NCBI GenBank assembly: GCA_903883645.1
Contig: CAISBR010000129.1
Location: 1 to 34,170, forward strand
Direction: 5' to 3'
Length of the DNA stretch: 34,170 bases
DNA from: an uncultured Myxococcales bacterium
Lineage (GTDB): Bacteria > Myxococcota_A > UBA9042
This document shows, piece after piece, positions 1-8,217 of the stretch. How positions within the stretch are numbered: the first letter of the stretch is position 1; each line of letters opens with the position of its first letter. A program made the translations under genes and the position numbers. The notes under the pieces are model-generated. The model had not been told where the DNA came from and did no database searches. It saw only the letters and a list, made by a program, of their open reading frames with translations.

Positions 1-112
1 CCTCGGCGAGGGCAAGCAGTTCCCTCTCCTAGTTGATCGATCTGGGCGCTACTTTTGCCGCGGTTTTTTTGGCCCCACCGCAAAGATTTTTGAAAATAGT
101 TGCGAGGCCCTG

Positions 113-141
113 TAATTTCAACGGGTAGAAAATGGATGCTT
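113..141 (-). repeat. Copy 6 of a 29-base intergenic 3' motif
   Basis: On the minus strand this reads AAGCATCCATTTTCTAC, five bases, then GAAATTA. It matches the five plus-strand copies at 13500, 13655, 17029, 17184 and 23948, except for the first base. It lies about 200 bases downstream of the minus-strand gene that ends at 345, in that gene's orientation, as the other copies do relative to their upstream genes. A degenerate echo (GTAGAAGATGACGGC) begins at 156 on the plus strand, within an 11-base direct repeat GATGACGGCAT at 143 and 162. The rest of 1-344 shows no convincing gene: open frames there lack a ribosome site and recognisable protein character. Function of the motif is unknown. 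Confidence 0.6.
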
Positions 142-344
142 TGATGACGGCATGAGTAGAAGATGACGGCATTCTGTTCTGCCGTTGTGCACTTACACTC
201 GCGCCCGAAACTCTGGATACCAGACGGGATCTACGTCGCGGCGCGGCGAGTCGGCCGTAAGGACGCGAGCTTGCGCACCACAGAAAGGACAGGGCGCCCA
301 CAGAAAACCCAATGTGATCAAATCGTTCGTTCTGGGCGGCGCTG

Positions 345-1754
345 TCAGTTCTGCCGCTGCCGCTCAAGCTGGCACGTGCGATAGCGAGCACCGCTGGGCG
401 GGCGGCCGGCCGGCGGCTTGCTCCCAGCCCGATGCTCATCACAACTGTCGACGGCCACCTGATACAGGTCCGCCTCTACGCCAGCACTTGGGCGCGGGGC
501 GAACTGCTCCTCCGCGAGCGGTCTAGCGCCACGAAAACTGCGCACCCGGGCCGAAGTATCTTCGGATTTTCCCAGCGGATTACCAAATGCGTACCAACCC
601 AAAGCCCGGTCGACACGCTCGGCCTGTTCAGCGCTCAACGGCGCAGCGGGGCAGCCATCTGCCGACACCATGAGTTGCTTGCCGGCTTTGAACCGCAGCA
701 CCAGCTTGCGATTCTCGGCGCAGCCGTTGGCCCCTAGCTCTACCTCTAGCTCAGCCCCCACCGGCAAGCTCGCCAACCGCAACGCGGCGCACGGCCGGCC
801 AGGTTGGTCGCAGTACGCGGCCCGCTCTTCAGCCGCCCAATCTTTTGGGTCGCTCGAACGCTTCTTCGGTTGCTGCGCCGCAAGCCACCCCTGCGCCACC
901 TTGGCCGTGTCCAGTTGAACGCGCCCAAGCTGCCACACCGCGTCACGGTCGTCGTCACCCGCGGCGGCATCTGGTCGGATCTGCCCGGCGCGCAACAGGA
1001 ACTGGGCAAGCTCCCACGGCAACCCCGTCGGCCCGTTCGGCTGCTGCAACCCCAACGCCAGCGCCAGCCAGCGCTCGGCCCCTGGCAGCAACTCCCCGCG
1101 CGGCTTGCCAGCACGCACCACTCGAATCTTTGCACCGGCATCCGCGCGGTCCAAATCACTCCACGGCCACTGCTGAAAGGGCGGCGGCACTTGCGCCCGG
1201 GACACCGCCTGCGCGTGAGCCGCTGGTAGCATCGCCCGCGCCGCCAGGATTCGCCCCTGCTGCTGCAGCGCAAACTCGCTCAACTGTTCATAATTCGGCG
1301 GCGTTTGCTCGGCATCACGGCGATGCACTGCCCAGTTCCGCGCCCGAACTGCCAATTCTACGGCTTTGTCGAGGTGGTCGCAGGCCTGTACGACCTCCGT
1401 CACCCCCGCCGCCGGCAACACCGCTCCGGGCCCCTCAAGCGGCGAGCACGCTACCGCACGCTCTTGCCAGTGCTGCAGAACTAGCCAGGCGATCTCGGCC
1501 GAGTCATCGTGACCGCCCTCAAGCCCTTTGGCAGCATCATCCACGAGCCGATCAATGCGTTGGGCAACGACCACCGACTCGCCGTGGCGCCCCTGTGACC
1601 GCAACATCTCGATCTGGGTCTGAGAGCGGCCAATTTCGTCGCTCAGGTCCTGAAAGCGCGACTGGGTGGGCTCGGACTGCGCCACAGCGGGCCCCAGCAC
1701 CAGCAGCACCGCCGCCAGCCACCGCAACCCGAACAATCGACGCACACTCGGCAT
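345..1754 (-). CDS. Exported protein of unknown function downstream of the Bat cluster
   Basis: I do not recognise this as a named family. The protein of about 469 residues begins with an Arg-rich stretch and a hydrophobic segment ending in GPAVAQSE, a good Sec signal peptide, so it is probably periplasmic. The mature part is helical and Ala/Gln-rich and carries several Cys residues in its second half (for example AAYCDQPGRPC and DGCPAA), possibly disulphide-bonded outside the cytoplasm. The start is unsure: ATG at 1754 is preferred, but TTG codons at 1763 and 1760 are in frame and no strong Shine-Dalgarno is visible. It lies about 105 bases after the BatA-like gene and has a separate promoter at 1794-1822. 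By position it may take part in the same envelope function as the MoxR/Bat genes, which is inference only. Confidence 0.75.
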   Translation of the reverse strand: MPSVRRLFGLRWLAAVLLVLGPAVAQSEPTQSRFQDLSDEIGRSQTQIEMLRSQGRHGESVVVAQRIDRLVDDAAKGLEGGHDDSAEIAWLVLQHWQERAVACSPLEGPGAVLPAAGVTEVVQACDHLDKAVELAVRARNWAVHRRDAEQTPPNYEQLSEFALQQQGRILAARAMLPAAHAQAVSRAQVPPPFQQWPWSDLDRADAGAKIRVVRAGKPRGELLPGAERWLALALGLQQPNGPTGLPWELAQFLLRAGQIRPDAAAGDDDRDAVWQLGRVQLDTAKVAQGWLAAQQPKKRSSDPKDWAAEERAAYCDQPGRPCAALRLASLPVGAELEVELGANGCAENRKLVLRFKAGKQLMVSADGCPAAPLSAEQAERVDRALGWYAFGNPLGKSEDTSARVRSFRGARPLAEEQFAPRPSAGVEADLYQVAVDSCDEHRAGSKPPAGRPPSGARYRTCQLERQRQN

Positions 1755-1793
1755 TCGCAACAACTGGGAACCAAGCTACTGGTCCAGCCCCCC

Positions 1794-1822
1794 AGACTAG
1801 CTTCGCCACGGCCACCGGTCAA
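1794..1822 (-). promoter_or_regulatory. Sigma-70-type promoter for the 345-1754 gene
   Basis: On the minus strand TTGACC (1822-1817), a 17-base spacer and TAGTCT (1799-1794) form a near-consensus housekeeping promoter. The expected transcription start is near 1787, giving a leader of about 25-35 bases to the start codon. It lies in the roughly 100-base gap after the BatA-like gene, so the last gene of the cluster can be expressed independently. Confidence 0.55.
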
Positions 1823-1860
1823 CGCCACTTGCGACGCGGGCCGAGCCCCTACACCAACGC

Positions 1861-3987
1861 TCACAAAACCGGCGCGGCCCCGCGACTGCCCCGCGCCAGC
1901 AGCACCGCCTCGACCACCAGTAGTCCGAGCAGCAGCACCAGCACACCCGCCCAGCCCGGCGCCGTCACTACCCCCGCGTGCGCTGCCTGCGGATTCTGCC
2001 CGGCGCGAACCATCTCGCCCTTGGCCGCAGGCCGCAGATCGCTCTCCGTCGATGGCGGCACCACCAACAGCGGCCGCGACGTCAGCGCTACGCCACCGCG
2101 CAACTCGGTAGCCACATACCGGCCCGGCTCGTCGAGCCCCGCGACGGTCCATGTCGGCCCCGACTCCAGCGCCGCCGGCAGCACCCGCCGCGGCCCAGCC
2201 CCCTGACCTTCATAGCGAATTTCGAGTTGATCCGCCCGCCCGTCGCGCGCCAACTGCGCCACCTCGCCCACCTCGACTGGGCCGCGCCGCTCGCTCGCCC
2301 GAGTCCGCGCTAGCGTCAGCACCAGGTCGTGCAGCAGGGGCAGAAACGCAGGCTGCACGGGCAGATTCGTCCAATCGCGATCAAGGGTGGTCGTCAGCAG
2401 CGCCACTTGGCCGCGCCCCAAACTCCCCAGCAGCAAGGCCGGGGCACCGTCGCCATACCGCGCAACCACGCTTCCCGCCAAGGCTGCATCGGGCCGCACC
2501 AGTGCATAGTGCTGCACGGCAACCCCGCTTAATGCCTCGCTAAGTTCACCCGCCGACTGCCCTAGGAGCTGCATCGCTGGGCCCTGGAGCGCGCCGGCGG
2601 CACTTTCCCACCGCAAGCTTGTCGCCTGCCGCGCACTCCCGTCGACCGACATCAGGTGCCGCTGCCCCACCAGCGTCGCCGGCAGCAGACCCTGCAGATA
2701 ACCCTGCGGCGGATCAGGCAAATTATCACCCACGGCCACCAGCAAGCCTGCACCCGACTGCACCGCGCTTTTCAGTGCGGCCAGCGCCTCGTCGCTCGGC
2801 TGGGCCACGTTCGCCAGCACCACCACATCCGTCTCGGCCAGTGACGCCGCGCCCAGCTTGTCGGCCGGCAGGACATCGACCAGCCACTGCCCGGTCTGAC
2901 TCTGCCCCAGCTCTAGCGCTCGCGCGGCAAAAAACACTTCGTCGTCGCGCGGAACTGGCCGCGGCGCCCCATTGACCAGCGCCACCCTCAGCGCGGTCGA
3001 GGCGTCGAGCCGCACCATCCGCCGGTTATCGGCCTCAAGCGCGTCGGGCGGCAGCGACACCTCGGCCCATTGCGCCCCCGCCGGCAACGAAAACGAACGC
3101 CGCACCGTCTCGCCCGGCTGTAGCTGCAGCAAGCTTTTCACTTCGCGGTCGCCGCTTTGCACGTTCAGATAGTTGCGAAACGGTTTCTCGCCAAAGTGCG
3201 TAACCGCCACTTCAAGGCGCACTTGATTGTTGGCGCGATCGGCCGCACCCGTCACTACGGCATCGACCACCGCGGTATTTTCGCGCGAACTCGACTCAAG
3301 CCGGTCAATCGTGGCCTGAATCGGCACACCCTGAATACTCCGGGTCGGAAGGCTCACATCGCTCCACCCGGTCGCCTGCAAATCCGACAGCACCACCAGC
3401 CGCCGCAGCGGCAGGTCGCTCGAGTCCAGAAGGATTTGCGCCAAATTGAGCGCCTTGCCCGCATCATCGCGACGTGGCCGGGCCGGCAAACGACGCAACA
3501 CATCCAGGGCGGCACCGCGGTCGCGGGTCAACTGCCGAAGCAGGGGCCGAGCAGGAAATCCAGTAGCCACCAAGCCCACTTGACACCCCGGCGGCAGCCG
3601 CTCGAGCAGGGCCGCAGCGCGCGCCACACTCCGATCGAGCAGGGTCTCGCCCCGATCGCGCGCCAGCATCGACTGGCTGTCGTCGATCACCAGCACCACG
3701 GCTTGCGTGCCCGTGCCTACCTCAGGACCCACATCGCCGCCGAAAACCGGCAATAGTGGCCGGGCCAGCGCCACTGCCAACAGAGCTAACACCGCACTAC
3801 GCAAGGCGATCAGCAGCCACTCGCGCACCCGCAGCGCCCGCGCCCGCTTGGGATTGCTCGCCAAAATAAAGTCGAGCGCCGAAAACTGCACCACTGGCGC
3901 GTGCCGCCGCCCAAACAGGTGCAGCCACACGGGCAGCGCCGCAGCCAGTAAACCCAGCAGCATCCACGGGTTATCAAACTGGATCAT
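1861..3987 (-). CDS. BatA-like membrane protein with von Willebrand A domain
   Basis: This 708-residue inner-membrane protein has the aerotolerance-regulator (BatA) N-terminal layout. A first hydrophobic segment lies at about residues 9-25, a short cytoplasmic loop contains FSALDFILAS, and a second membrane segment lies at about 57-79. A von Willebrand A domain opens with a MIDAS-type D102-D-S-Q-S (DxSxS). A long extracytoplasmic region follows, then a C-terminal membrane helix near 678-698 ending in a basic tail. Its ATG overlaps the stop of the DUF58 gene (ATGA at 3987-3984), so the two are translationally coupled. In MoxR/Bat systems such proteins are thought to work with a MoxR AAA+ chaperone in metal-dependent assembly or stress tolerance at the envelope; the substrate cannot be read from the sequence. 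At 708 residues it is longer than a minimal BatA of about 330, closer to the large BatA-like proteins of myxobacteria and planctomycetes. Confidence 0.88.
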   Translation of the reverse strand: MIQFDNPWMLLGLLAAALPVWLHLFGRRHAPVVQFSALDFILASNPKRARALRVREWLLIALRSAVLALLAVALARPLLPVFGGDVGPEVGTGTQAVVLVIDDSQSMLARDRGETLLDRSVARAAALLERLPPGCQVGLVATGFPARPLLRQLTRDRGAALDVLRRLPARPRRDDAGKALNLAQILLDSSDLPLRRLVVLSDLQATGWSDVSLPTRSIQGVPIQATIDRLESSSRENTAVVDAVVTGAADRANNQVRLEVAVTHFGEKPFRNYLNVQSGDREVKSLLQLQPGETVRRSFSLPAGAQWAEVSLPPDALEADNRRMVRLDASTALRVALVNGAPRPVPRDDEVFFAARALELGQSQTGQWLVDVLPADKLGAASLAETDVVVLANVAQPSDEALAALKSAVQSGAGLLVAVGDNLPDPPQGYLQGLLPATLVGQRHLMSVDGSARQATSLRWESAAGALQGPAMQLLGQSAGELSEALSGVAVQHYALVRPDAALAGSVVARYGDGAPALLLGSLGRGQVALLTTTLDRDWTNLPVQPAFLPLLHDLVLTLARTRASERRGPVEVGEVAQLARDGRADQLEIRYEGQGAGPRRVLPAALESGPTWTVAGLDEPGRYVATELRGGVALTSRPLLVVPPSTESDLRPAAKGEMVRAGQNPQAAHAGVVTAPGWAGVLVLLLGLLVVEAVLLARGSRGAAPVL

Positions 3988-5198
3988 GGACCGCGCTCCG
4001 CGATGCCCGCTTCGAGCGCATCGAGCGCAGACTCCGACTCGCTGCTGGCGTCCGAGTAGGCCCCCGTACCCAGCGACGCCTGGCCATGACGCTTGAGTCG
4101 CGCAGTCGCCCGCAGAATTTGCCGAATCATACCGCGGGGATCTACCGACGTATCTACCAGCAAGTAGCCCACGCCGCTATGCGTCACCGCTTGCCGCAGC
4201 GCGTCGCAGTGCCCACGCATCAGATCGACGTACAAATCGCGGATCACGCGCGGGTCCACCACCACCTTGCGGTCGGTCTCTTGGCAGACGAACTGGGCGG
4301 GCGCGGCAAAATTCAAATCCAGTTCGCGGGGATGCAGGGTATGCAGCAGCAGCACGTCGAGCCCCGAGCGTCGCAGCGAGTACAGGGGCGACACGGCCGC
4401 ATCGACCGCCATCAGTACGTCGGACGCCACTAGCACGAGACCGCGCTGGTCCATGCCTCGCCAATGGGTCGGCCCCAGGCTGGGCAGGCTCGCCGTCCCC
4501 TCGGGCTGCAGACGCTGTAACCGCTCGCAAATCTGAGCAAAATGCCGCAAGCCGGTCGAAGGCGCCAGGTTCGCCGCCGGTTGCCCCAGCACCACCAAGC
4601 CCACCGAGTCGCCCTGCCGCACGAGCACCAGCGCCACGCACGCGAGCAGCAAGCGCACCGCATCGAACTTATCGCTATGCAAATCCGAAAGTTGCATGGA
4701 TGCCGACGCGTCGATGACCAGCGTCATGGTCGCGTGAACCTCTTGCTCGTAGCGCTTTAGGTAGTAGCGGTCGGTGCGCGCATAGGCGCGCCAGTCGAGC
4801 ATCCGCAGGTCGTCGCCGGGGGCATACTCTTTGTGTTCGCTGAATTCGACGCCACCGCCGCGCCGCAGGGAGCGATGCAGACCACCTGGCTGGCCGTCGC
4901 CCACTTGCCGTGCCGGCAGTTGCAGCGGCCCCAGGCCGGCCAGCACCTCGGACGCACGCTGCGCTAGCCCCCTCTTAACGACCGGCTCATCTTCGCCAAA
5001 CCATGAAAACAAGTGGGAAATCTGCGCTCGGTCGTGCAGTGCATCCAGGCCGCGCGGCGCCGGCAGGCGTTCAAGCAAGCCGCGACCTTCCGTGCGCTTA
5101 GGCGGCGCCAGGTCGTCGGCTTCGCGAGGCTGTACCAACTGCCGCATCCGCTGCGTCAGCGTTGGCCAGCGCCCTTTGCCTCGCTGCGGATCTGTCAT
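3984..5198 (-). CDS. DUF58 domain protein (MoxR-associated)
   Basis: The 404-residue protein carries the DUF58 signature at about residues 115-150: EFSEHKEYAPGDDLRMLDW, then an AR and a YEQE stretch. A von Willebrand-like fold follows with a MIDAS start D163-A-S-A-S-M. DUF58 proteins are standard partners of MoxR ATPases and Bat proteins. Family members are often about 290-300 residues; this one has an extra N-terminal part of about 110 residues, charged and Pro/Leu-rich, and a Ser/Glu-rich C-terminal tail (SDASSESESALDALE). A Shine-Dalgarno-like AGGGGG lies upstream of the ATG. It follows the MoxR gene by 21 bases and overlaps the BatA-like gene by 4, so it sits inside one operon. No membrane segments are evident, unlike some longer DUF58 proteins. 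Confidence 0.9.
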   Translation of the reverse strand: MTDPQRGKGRWPTLTQRMRQLVQPREADDLAPPKRTEGRGLLERLPAPRGLDALHDRAQISHLFSWFGEDEPVVKRGLAQRASEVLAGLGPLQLPARQVGDGQPGGLHRSLRRGGGVEFSEHKEYAPGDDLRMLDWRAYARTDRYYLKRYEQEVHATMTLVIDASASMQLSDLHSDKFDAVRLLLACVALVLVRQGDSVGLVVLGQPAANLAPSTGLRHFAQICERLQRLQPEGTASLPSLGPTHWRGMDQRGLVLVASDVLMAVDAAVSPLYSLRRSGLDVLLLHTLHPRELDLNFAAPAQFVCQETDRKVVVDPRVIRDLYVDLMRGHCDALRQAVTHSGVGYLLVDTSVDPRGMIRQILRATARLKRHGQASLGTGAYSDASSESESALDALEAGIAERGP

Positions 5199-5219
5199 CG
5201 ACCAACGCCCCCTGCCCAG

Positions 5220-6317
5220 CTACGCCGCGGTCGGGACCAATTCAACCAATTTTTCAACTAGTTTACGCCCATCCAGGCCCTCAGCCTCCGCCCGGAAGCT
5301 AGGCACGATGCGGTGTGAGATGGTCGCGGTAGCCAAGCTGCGCACATCGTCGAGCGTCACCGTCGTGCGCCCATGCAGCGCTGCACGCGCCTTGGCGGCC
5401 AAGATCAGGCACTGCGAAGCCCGGGGACTACCACCAAAGGCCACCAACGGCCGCAGCGGACCCGGGCATTGCGGGTCGTCGGGCCGCGTAGCGCGCACCA
5501 GCCGCACCGCATAGCGCAGCACATGGTCGGCCAGCGGCACAGCACGCACCAACTGCTGAATCCGCAATACTTGTTCGCGCGTCAGTACCGGCTCGATGAT
5601 CGGCTGGCTGAGGCCCGTAGTGCGCCGCACGATCTCGAGTTCATCGTCAAAACTGGGATAGTCGAAGTGCACGGCTAGCAAGAAGCGGTCGAGCTGCGCC
5701 TCGGGCAGGGGGTAAGTGCCATGTTGTTCAATGGGATTTTGCGTCGCCAGCACCAAGAACGGCTCTTCAAGGATGTGCGACTCGCCGCCGGCCGTCACTT
5801 TGCGTTCTTGCATGGCCTGCAGCAGCGCCGCCTGGGTTTTGGGCGGGGTGCGGTTGATCTCGTCGGCCAGCAAGATGTGTGAGAACACCGGACCGGGCAA
5901 GAATCGGTAGACGCGATGACCGGTTGCGCGCTCCTCTTCGAGCACTTCGGTGCCGGTCACATCCGACGGCATCAGATCGGGGGTGAACTGCACTCGGCCG
6001 AACTTCAGCTGCAATGTCTCCGCAAGCGTATGAATCAACGTTGTTTTTGCAAGACCCGGCACACCGATCGACAGCGCGTGGCCGCCGGCAAAGAGCGCCG
6101 TCAGCAACAGCTCGACCACCTGATCTTGGCCCACCACGCGCCGCGCGACCTGCGCCGCCACCGCCAAGCGAGCTTGCCTAGTTAATTCAAGCGCTTCACC
6201 ATCGTCAGTAGGCACCGGCTGGCCCAGTCCCAGCGCCGCCATGCTCAGTGCCGGAGTAGTCGCCGGCTCGGCCGCGCGCGCCAGCCCCTCGTCGCCTAGG
6301 CTCCCATCCGTCGTCAT
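5220..6317 (-). CDS. MoxR-family AAA+ ATPase
   Basis: A 365-residue MoxR ATPase. The Walker A loop is GVPGLAKTT (85-93), Walker B LLADE (149-153) is followed by INRTPPKTQAALLQAMQE, and the sensor-1 region is VLATQNPIEQHGTYPLPEAQLDRF, all typical of the family. The first 50 residues are a low-complexity Ala/Gly/Pro extension not needed for the fold. MoxR proteins are thought to act as chaperones for metal loading or complex assembly together with von Willebrand proteins, and the next two genes encode exactly such partners. The start ATG has a clear GAGGTG site 4 bases ahead. The gap to the upstream gene is 15 bases, suggesting co-transcription with it. Confidence 0.93.
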   Translation of the reverse strand: MTTDGSLGDEGLARAAEPATTPALSMAALGLGQPVPTDDGEALELTRQARLAVAAQVARRVVGQDQVVELLLTALFAGGHALSIGVPGLAKTTLIHTLAETLQLKFGRVQFTPDLMPSDVTGTEVLEEERATGHRVYRFLPGPVFSHILLADEINRTPPKTQAALLQAMQERKVTAGGESHILEEPFLVLATQNPIEQHGTYPLPEAQLDRFLLAVHFDYPSFDDELEIVRRTTGLSQPIIEPVLTREQVLRIQQLVRAVPLADHVLRYAVRLVRATRPDDPQCPGPLRPLVAFGGSPRASQCLILAAKARAALHGRTTVTLDDVRSLATATISHRIVPSFRAEAEGLDGRKLVEKLVELVPTAA

Positions 6318-6332
6318 CGCCCACCTCGCTCG

Positions 6333-7268
6333 CTACTTGCCGGATGCCGACGCTGGCCGCACCGCTACACCGATCGACAACACGCCCAGCTGCATGATCT
6401 CGCTACCGAATGCCAATTGATCACCGAGTGCAACGTACAGCCCCACAGGTCGTTCTGGAGAAACATGATAGCGCACCCCCAGACCCACCGCGCCAACCAA
6501 GCTGGCGTCGTAGTCGTATCCAAAGCCACCATCTGCTACAATTTCAAGGCGTTCAATGGCAAGTGGCAGGGCATACGCGGCCTCAAGCTGGGCCAACGCC
6601 CGCGTCGCCGGCCCCCCGCGCAGCGACCAGCGCAACGCCGCGAGTTGAAAGCCAAAAGTCCAGCGCGCTCCCCGATCGAAAGCGCCGGCCATCTGGGCGC
6701 CGAGCTGATCGATTGGCGAGCTCAGACCACCATCGCGCGAAACGGCTGCCGTCAGGCCCATATAGAAGCGGTGATCGCGAGCCTGATCGCGCCCGGAGGT
6801 CGCCGGAGGTGCATACCGAGGCAAGTCGGCGGCGGTCGGCTTAGGGGCATCGAGCGGCAGGTGCTGATCCAAGTGCGGCTGCCGGTCGAGCTGGGGCGCC
6901 AGCGCCTCGGCCCAAGCAGCTGCATAGTCAGCATAAATCGCCGGAGGAGTGCTTGCGCGCTCCAGGCGATTGGCGGGCGCCAAAGCCACCCAGGCGGCAA
7001 AGGCCCGCCGCGCCAAGGGGTGCTGATCGAGCCGGGCGGCTGAAAAGCCCAACAACCGCAAACGCTCGCTGCGTACCTCGACCGGCAGGGTCGCCGGCCA
7101 AGCCGCATCGGGCTCAAGCATGCGCACACAGCAGCCTAAATTGGCTTCGACGTAGCACTTTTGCGCTTGGGCCAACACGTCAGCCGGGGTGGCTAGAGCC
7201 TCGGCGTGGGCCATTGTCGCAAAAAACCACACCGCCACCGCAAACGCGGAACAGCACAGCGCCTTCAT
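6333..7268 (-). CDS. Exported protein: helical-repeat N-terminus and beta-barrel-like C-terminus
   Basis: No named family recognised. The 311-residue product begins with a signal peptide (ending near FFATMAHAEA). A helical region of about 100 residues follows that resembles the tetratricopeptide-like N-terminus common in deltaproteobacterial exported proteins (QAQKCYVEANLGCCVRML, then an AFAAWVALAP repeat), and then a Pro-rich linker. The last ~150 residues alternate Gly, aromatic and hydrophobic residues (GLTAAVSRDGG, GGFGYDYDASLVGAVGLGVRYHV), suggesting an outer-membrane-type beta-barrel, although it does not end in the usual aromatic residue. Upstream it follows the PHA-granule-family gene by 17 bases through an AT-rich stretch (TTAATTATAGC) without a clear ribosome site. 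Downstream it precedes moxR by 15 bases, so it is probably the leading envelope gene of the MoxR operon. Confidence 0.75.
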   Translation of the reverse strand: MKALCCSAFAVAVWFFATMAHAEALATPADVLAQAQKCYVEANLGCCVRMLEPDAAWPATLPVEVRSERLRLLGFSAARLDQHPLARRAFAAWVALAPANRLERASTPPAIYADYAAAWAEALAPQLDRQPHLDQHLPLDAPKPTAADLPRYAPPATSGRDQARDHRFYMGLTAAVSRDGGLSSPIDQLGAQMAGAFDRGARWTFGFQLAALRWSLRGGPATRALAQLEAAYALPLAIERLEIVADGGFGYDYDASLVGAVGLGVRYHVSPERPVGLYVALGDQLAFGSEIMQLGVLSIGVAVRPASASGK

Positions 7269-7285
7269 GCTATAATTAACTGATT

Positions 7286-7582
7286 TCAGACTGGAAATTC
7301 CTCGCCAACCGTCTTTTCGAGCTTGCTCTGCACAATGCCCTTGGCCATCTTGGCGGCAAAGCCCTTTAGCTCAATCTCCACCTTGACCTGAGCGGCCGTA
7401 AGCGTGAATTGTGCCTTAAAGTGCTTGCCTTCGGCATCGGCGCCCGTCTTGTCGGCGTTCCAGTCGATGCGGTCGATCATGCTGGGGTTGCTCTGCTGGA
7501 ACTTGTTCACAAGACGGCTCAATTTCTCTTTGCCGGTGTCGACGCCAAAGTTGTGGTTGCGTTGCAGGGAAATATCAGCCAC
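7286..7582 (-). CDS. Polyhydroxyalkanoic acid system (PHA granule region) family protein
   Basis: A 98-residue protein matching the PHA_gran_rgn family pattern: an N-terminal VADISLQRNHNFG strand, a helix with basic residues, a WNADKTGADAEGKHFKAQFTL hairpin, then VEIELKGFAAKMAKGIVQSKLEKTVGEEFP. Members are small cytosolic proteins found near PHA synthase genes, but they are also widespread in bacteria without visible PHA genes, and none are present here. I chose GTG at 7582 because GAGGA lies 5 bases ahead of it and the family usually begins at this ADIS motif. An upstream in-frame GTG at 7612 would add ten residues. Confidence 0.8.
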   Translation of the reverse strand: MADISLQRNHNFGVDTGKEKLSRLVNKFQQSNPSMIDRIDWNADKTGADAEGKHFKAQFTLTAAQVKVEIELKGFAAKMAKGIVQSKLEKTVGEEFPV

Positions 7583-7640
7583 GGGGTCCTCGCAATGGCC
7601 AGATCGGGCCACAGGTTCAGCACGTTACGTTGCCCAACAC

Positions 7641-7690
7641 GATGGGGTCAAGGGGGCGCGATGGGGTCAAGGGGGCACGATGGGGTAAAT
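7641..7690. repeat. 19-base tandem repeat, about 2.5 copies
   Basis: GATGGGGTCAAGGGGGCGC starts at 7641, recurs with one change at 7660 (ending GCAC), and a partial third copy starts at 7679 (GATGGGGTAAA). It fills most of the gap between two minus-strand genes. Similar GGGGTCA-rich intergenic repeats often accompany REP-type elements or small transposases in other bacteria, but no transposase is present here, so this link is only a suggestion. On the minus strand it yields repeated CTTGACCCC. Confidence 0.8.
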
Positions 7691-7712
7691 GGGAACCGCG
7701 GGCACCCAAGGT

Positions 7713-8126
7713 TCAGGGCGCAGCGTCGACTGCGTAGGCACGGAAGAAACCCACGGCCTTGTCGCTGCCTAGAATTTCGCCAAAAAGCAAACGGTCGCCT
7801 ACGGTTCCGCGCAGTACCCGTCGGTCGCGCTGGGCGCCGCTGCCGCACTCGGGCTGCGCCAAGTCGAACTCGACCTCAAACTGCCGGCCTTGCAGATGCA
7901 CGCGGCAAGCCGAGAAGGTGCGCCAAACGCTACCCTGCTCTTGCCACGAAACCTGACCACTTTGGCCATCTTTGGCCAGCTGCAACTTGACCGGCCAAGC
8001 GTCAATCGGCCCCAGGTCGGCCATCCCGTCCCAGCGCCCGACCAGCGGACTCGAACAGGCCGACAAGACCGCGGAGGTCAGCACAAGCGCAGCAAGCACC
8101 AAGGTCGAAAGGATGTTGCGAGTCAT
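7713..8126 (-). CDS. Small lipoprotein of unknown function
   Basis: The 137-residue product has a lipoprotein signal peptide: basic N-terminus, hydrophobic core (LSTLVLAALVLTSAV) and lipobox LSAC with the modified Cys at 24. The mature part begins SSPLVGRWDG and consists of alternating polar and hydrophobic strands with two further Cys (SACRVH, QPECGSG). This resembles small lipocalin-like or 'extrinsic' lipoproteins that begin with a GxW motif, but I cannot assign a family. A strong AGGAGG lies 6 bases ahead of the ATG. It is transcribed divergently from rpoN from its own promoter (8145-8174). The 19-base repeat follows it. Confidence 0.8.
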   Translation of the reverse strand: MTRNILSTLVLAALVLTSAVLSACSSPLVGRWDGMADLGPIDAWPVKLQLAKDGQSGQVSWQEQGSVWRTFSACRVHLQGRQFEVEFDLAQPECGSGAQRDRRVLRGTVGDRLLFGEILGSDKAVGFFRAYAVDAAP

Positions 8127-8144
8127 GGGAGCCTCCTGCTGCGC

Positions 8145-8174
8145 ACGCTACCACTGCCGCGGCAGGGTGGTCAA
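8145..8174 (-). promoter_or_regulatory. Promoter of the lipoprotein gene with palindromic operator
   Basis: On the minus strand TTGACC (8174-8169), an 18-base spacer and TAGCGT (8150-8145) lie upstream of the lipoprotein start. The spacer contains the perfect 12-base palindrome CTGCCGCGGCAG (8154-8165), a natural position for a repressor or MerR-type activator. The promoter reading is moderate; the palindrome is directly visible. Confidence 0.5.
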
Positions 8175-8217
8175 AAAAGCATGTCGGTGTGCGATTTGTT
8201 CCCGTGCGTGACGATTC

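Noticed and set aside
280..296. Expected partner of motif copy 6 at 155 bases
   Set aside because: Minus-strand sequence there keeps only a loose CCTTTCT resemblance; not a copy.
29..442. Open frame of 137 codons on the minus strand over the left intergenic region
   Set aside because: It overlaps the end of the 345-1754 gene out of frame, has no ribosome site, and its protein is Arg/Ser/Ala-rich without fold-like character.
845..2206. Long plus-strand open frame (453 codons) opposite the 345-1754 and BatA-like genes
   Set aside because: Antisense shadow of high-GC codons: Pro/Ala/Arg/Thr-rich, no motif, no ribosome site, while the opposite strand carries clear domains.
7271..7276. Perfect TATAAT on the plus strand
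   Set aside because: It points into the antisense of the PHA-family gene and has no suitable -35; AT-rich coincidence in the gap.
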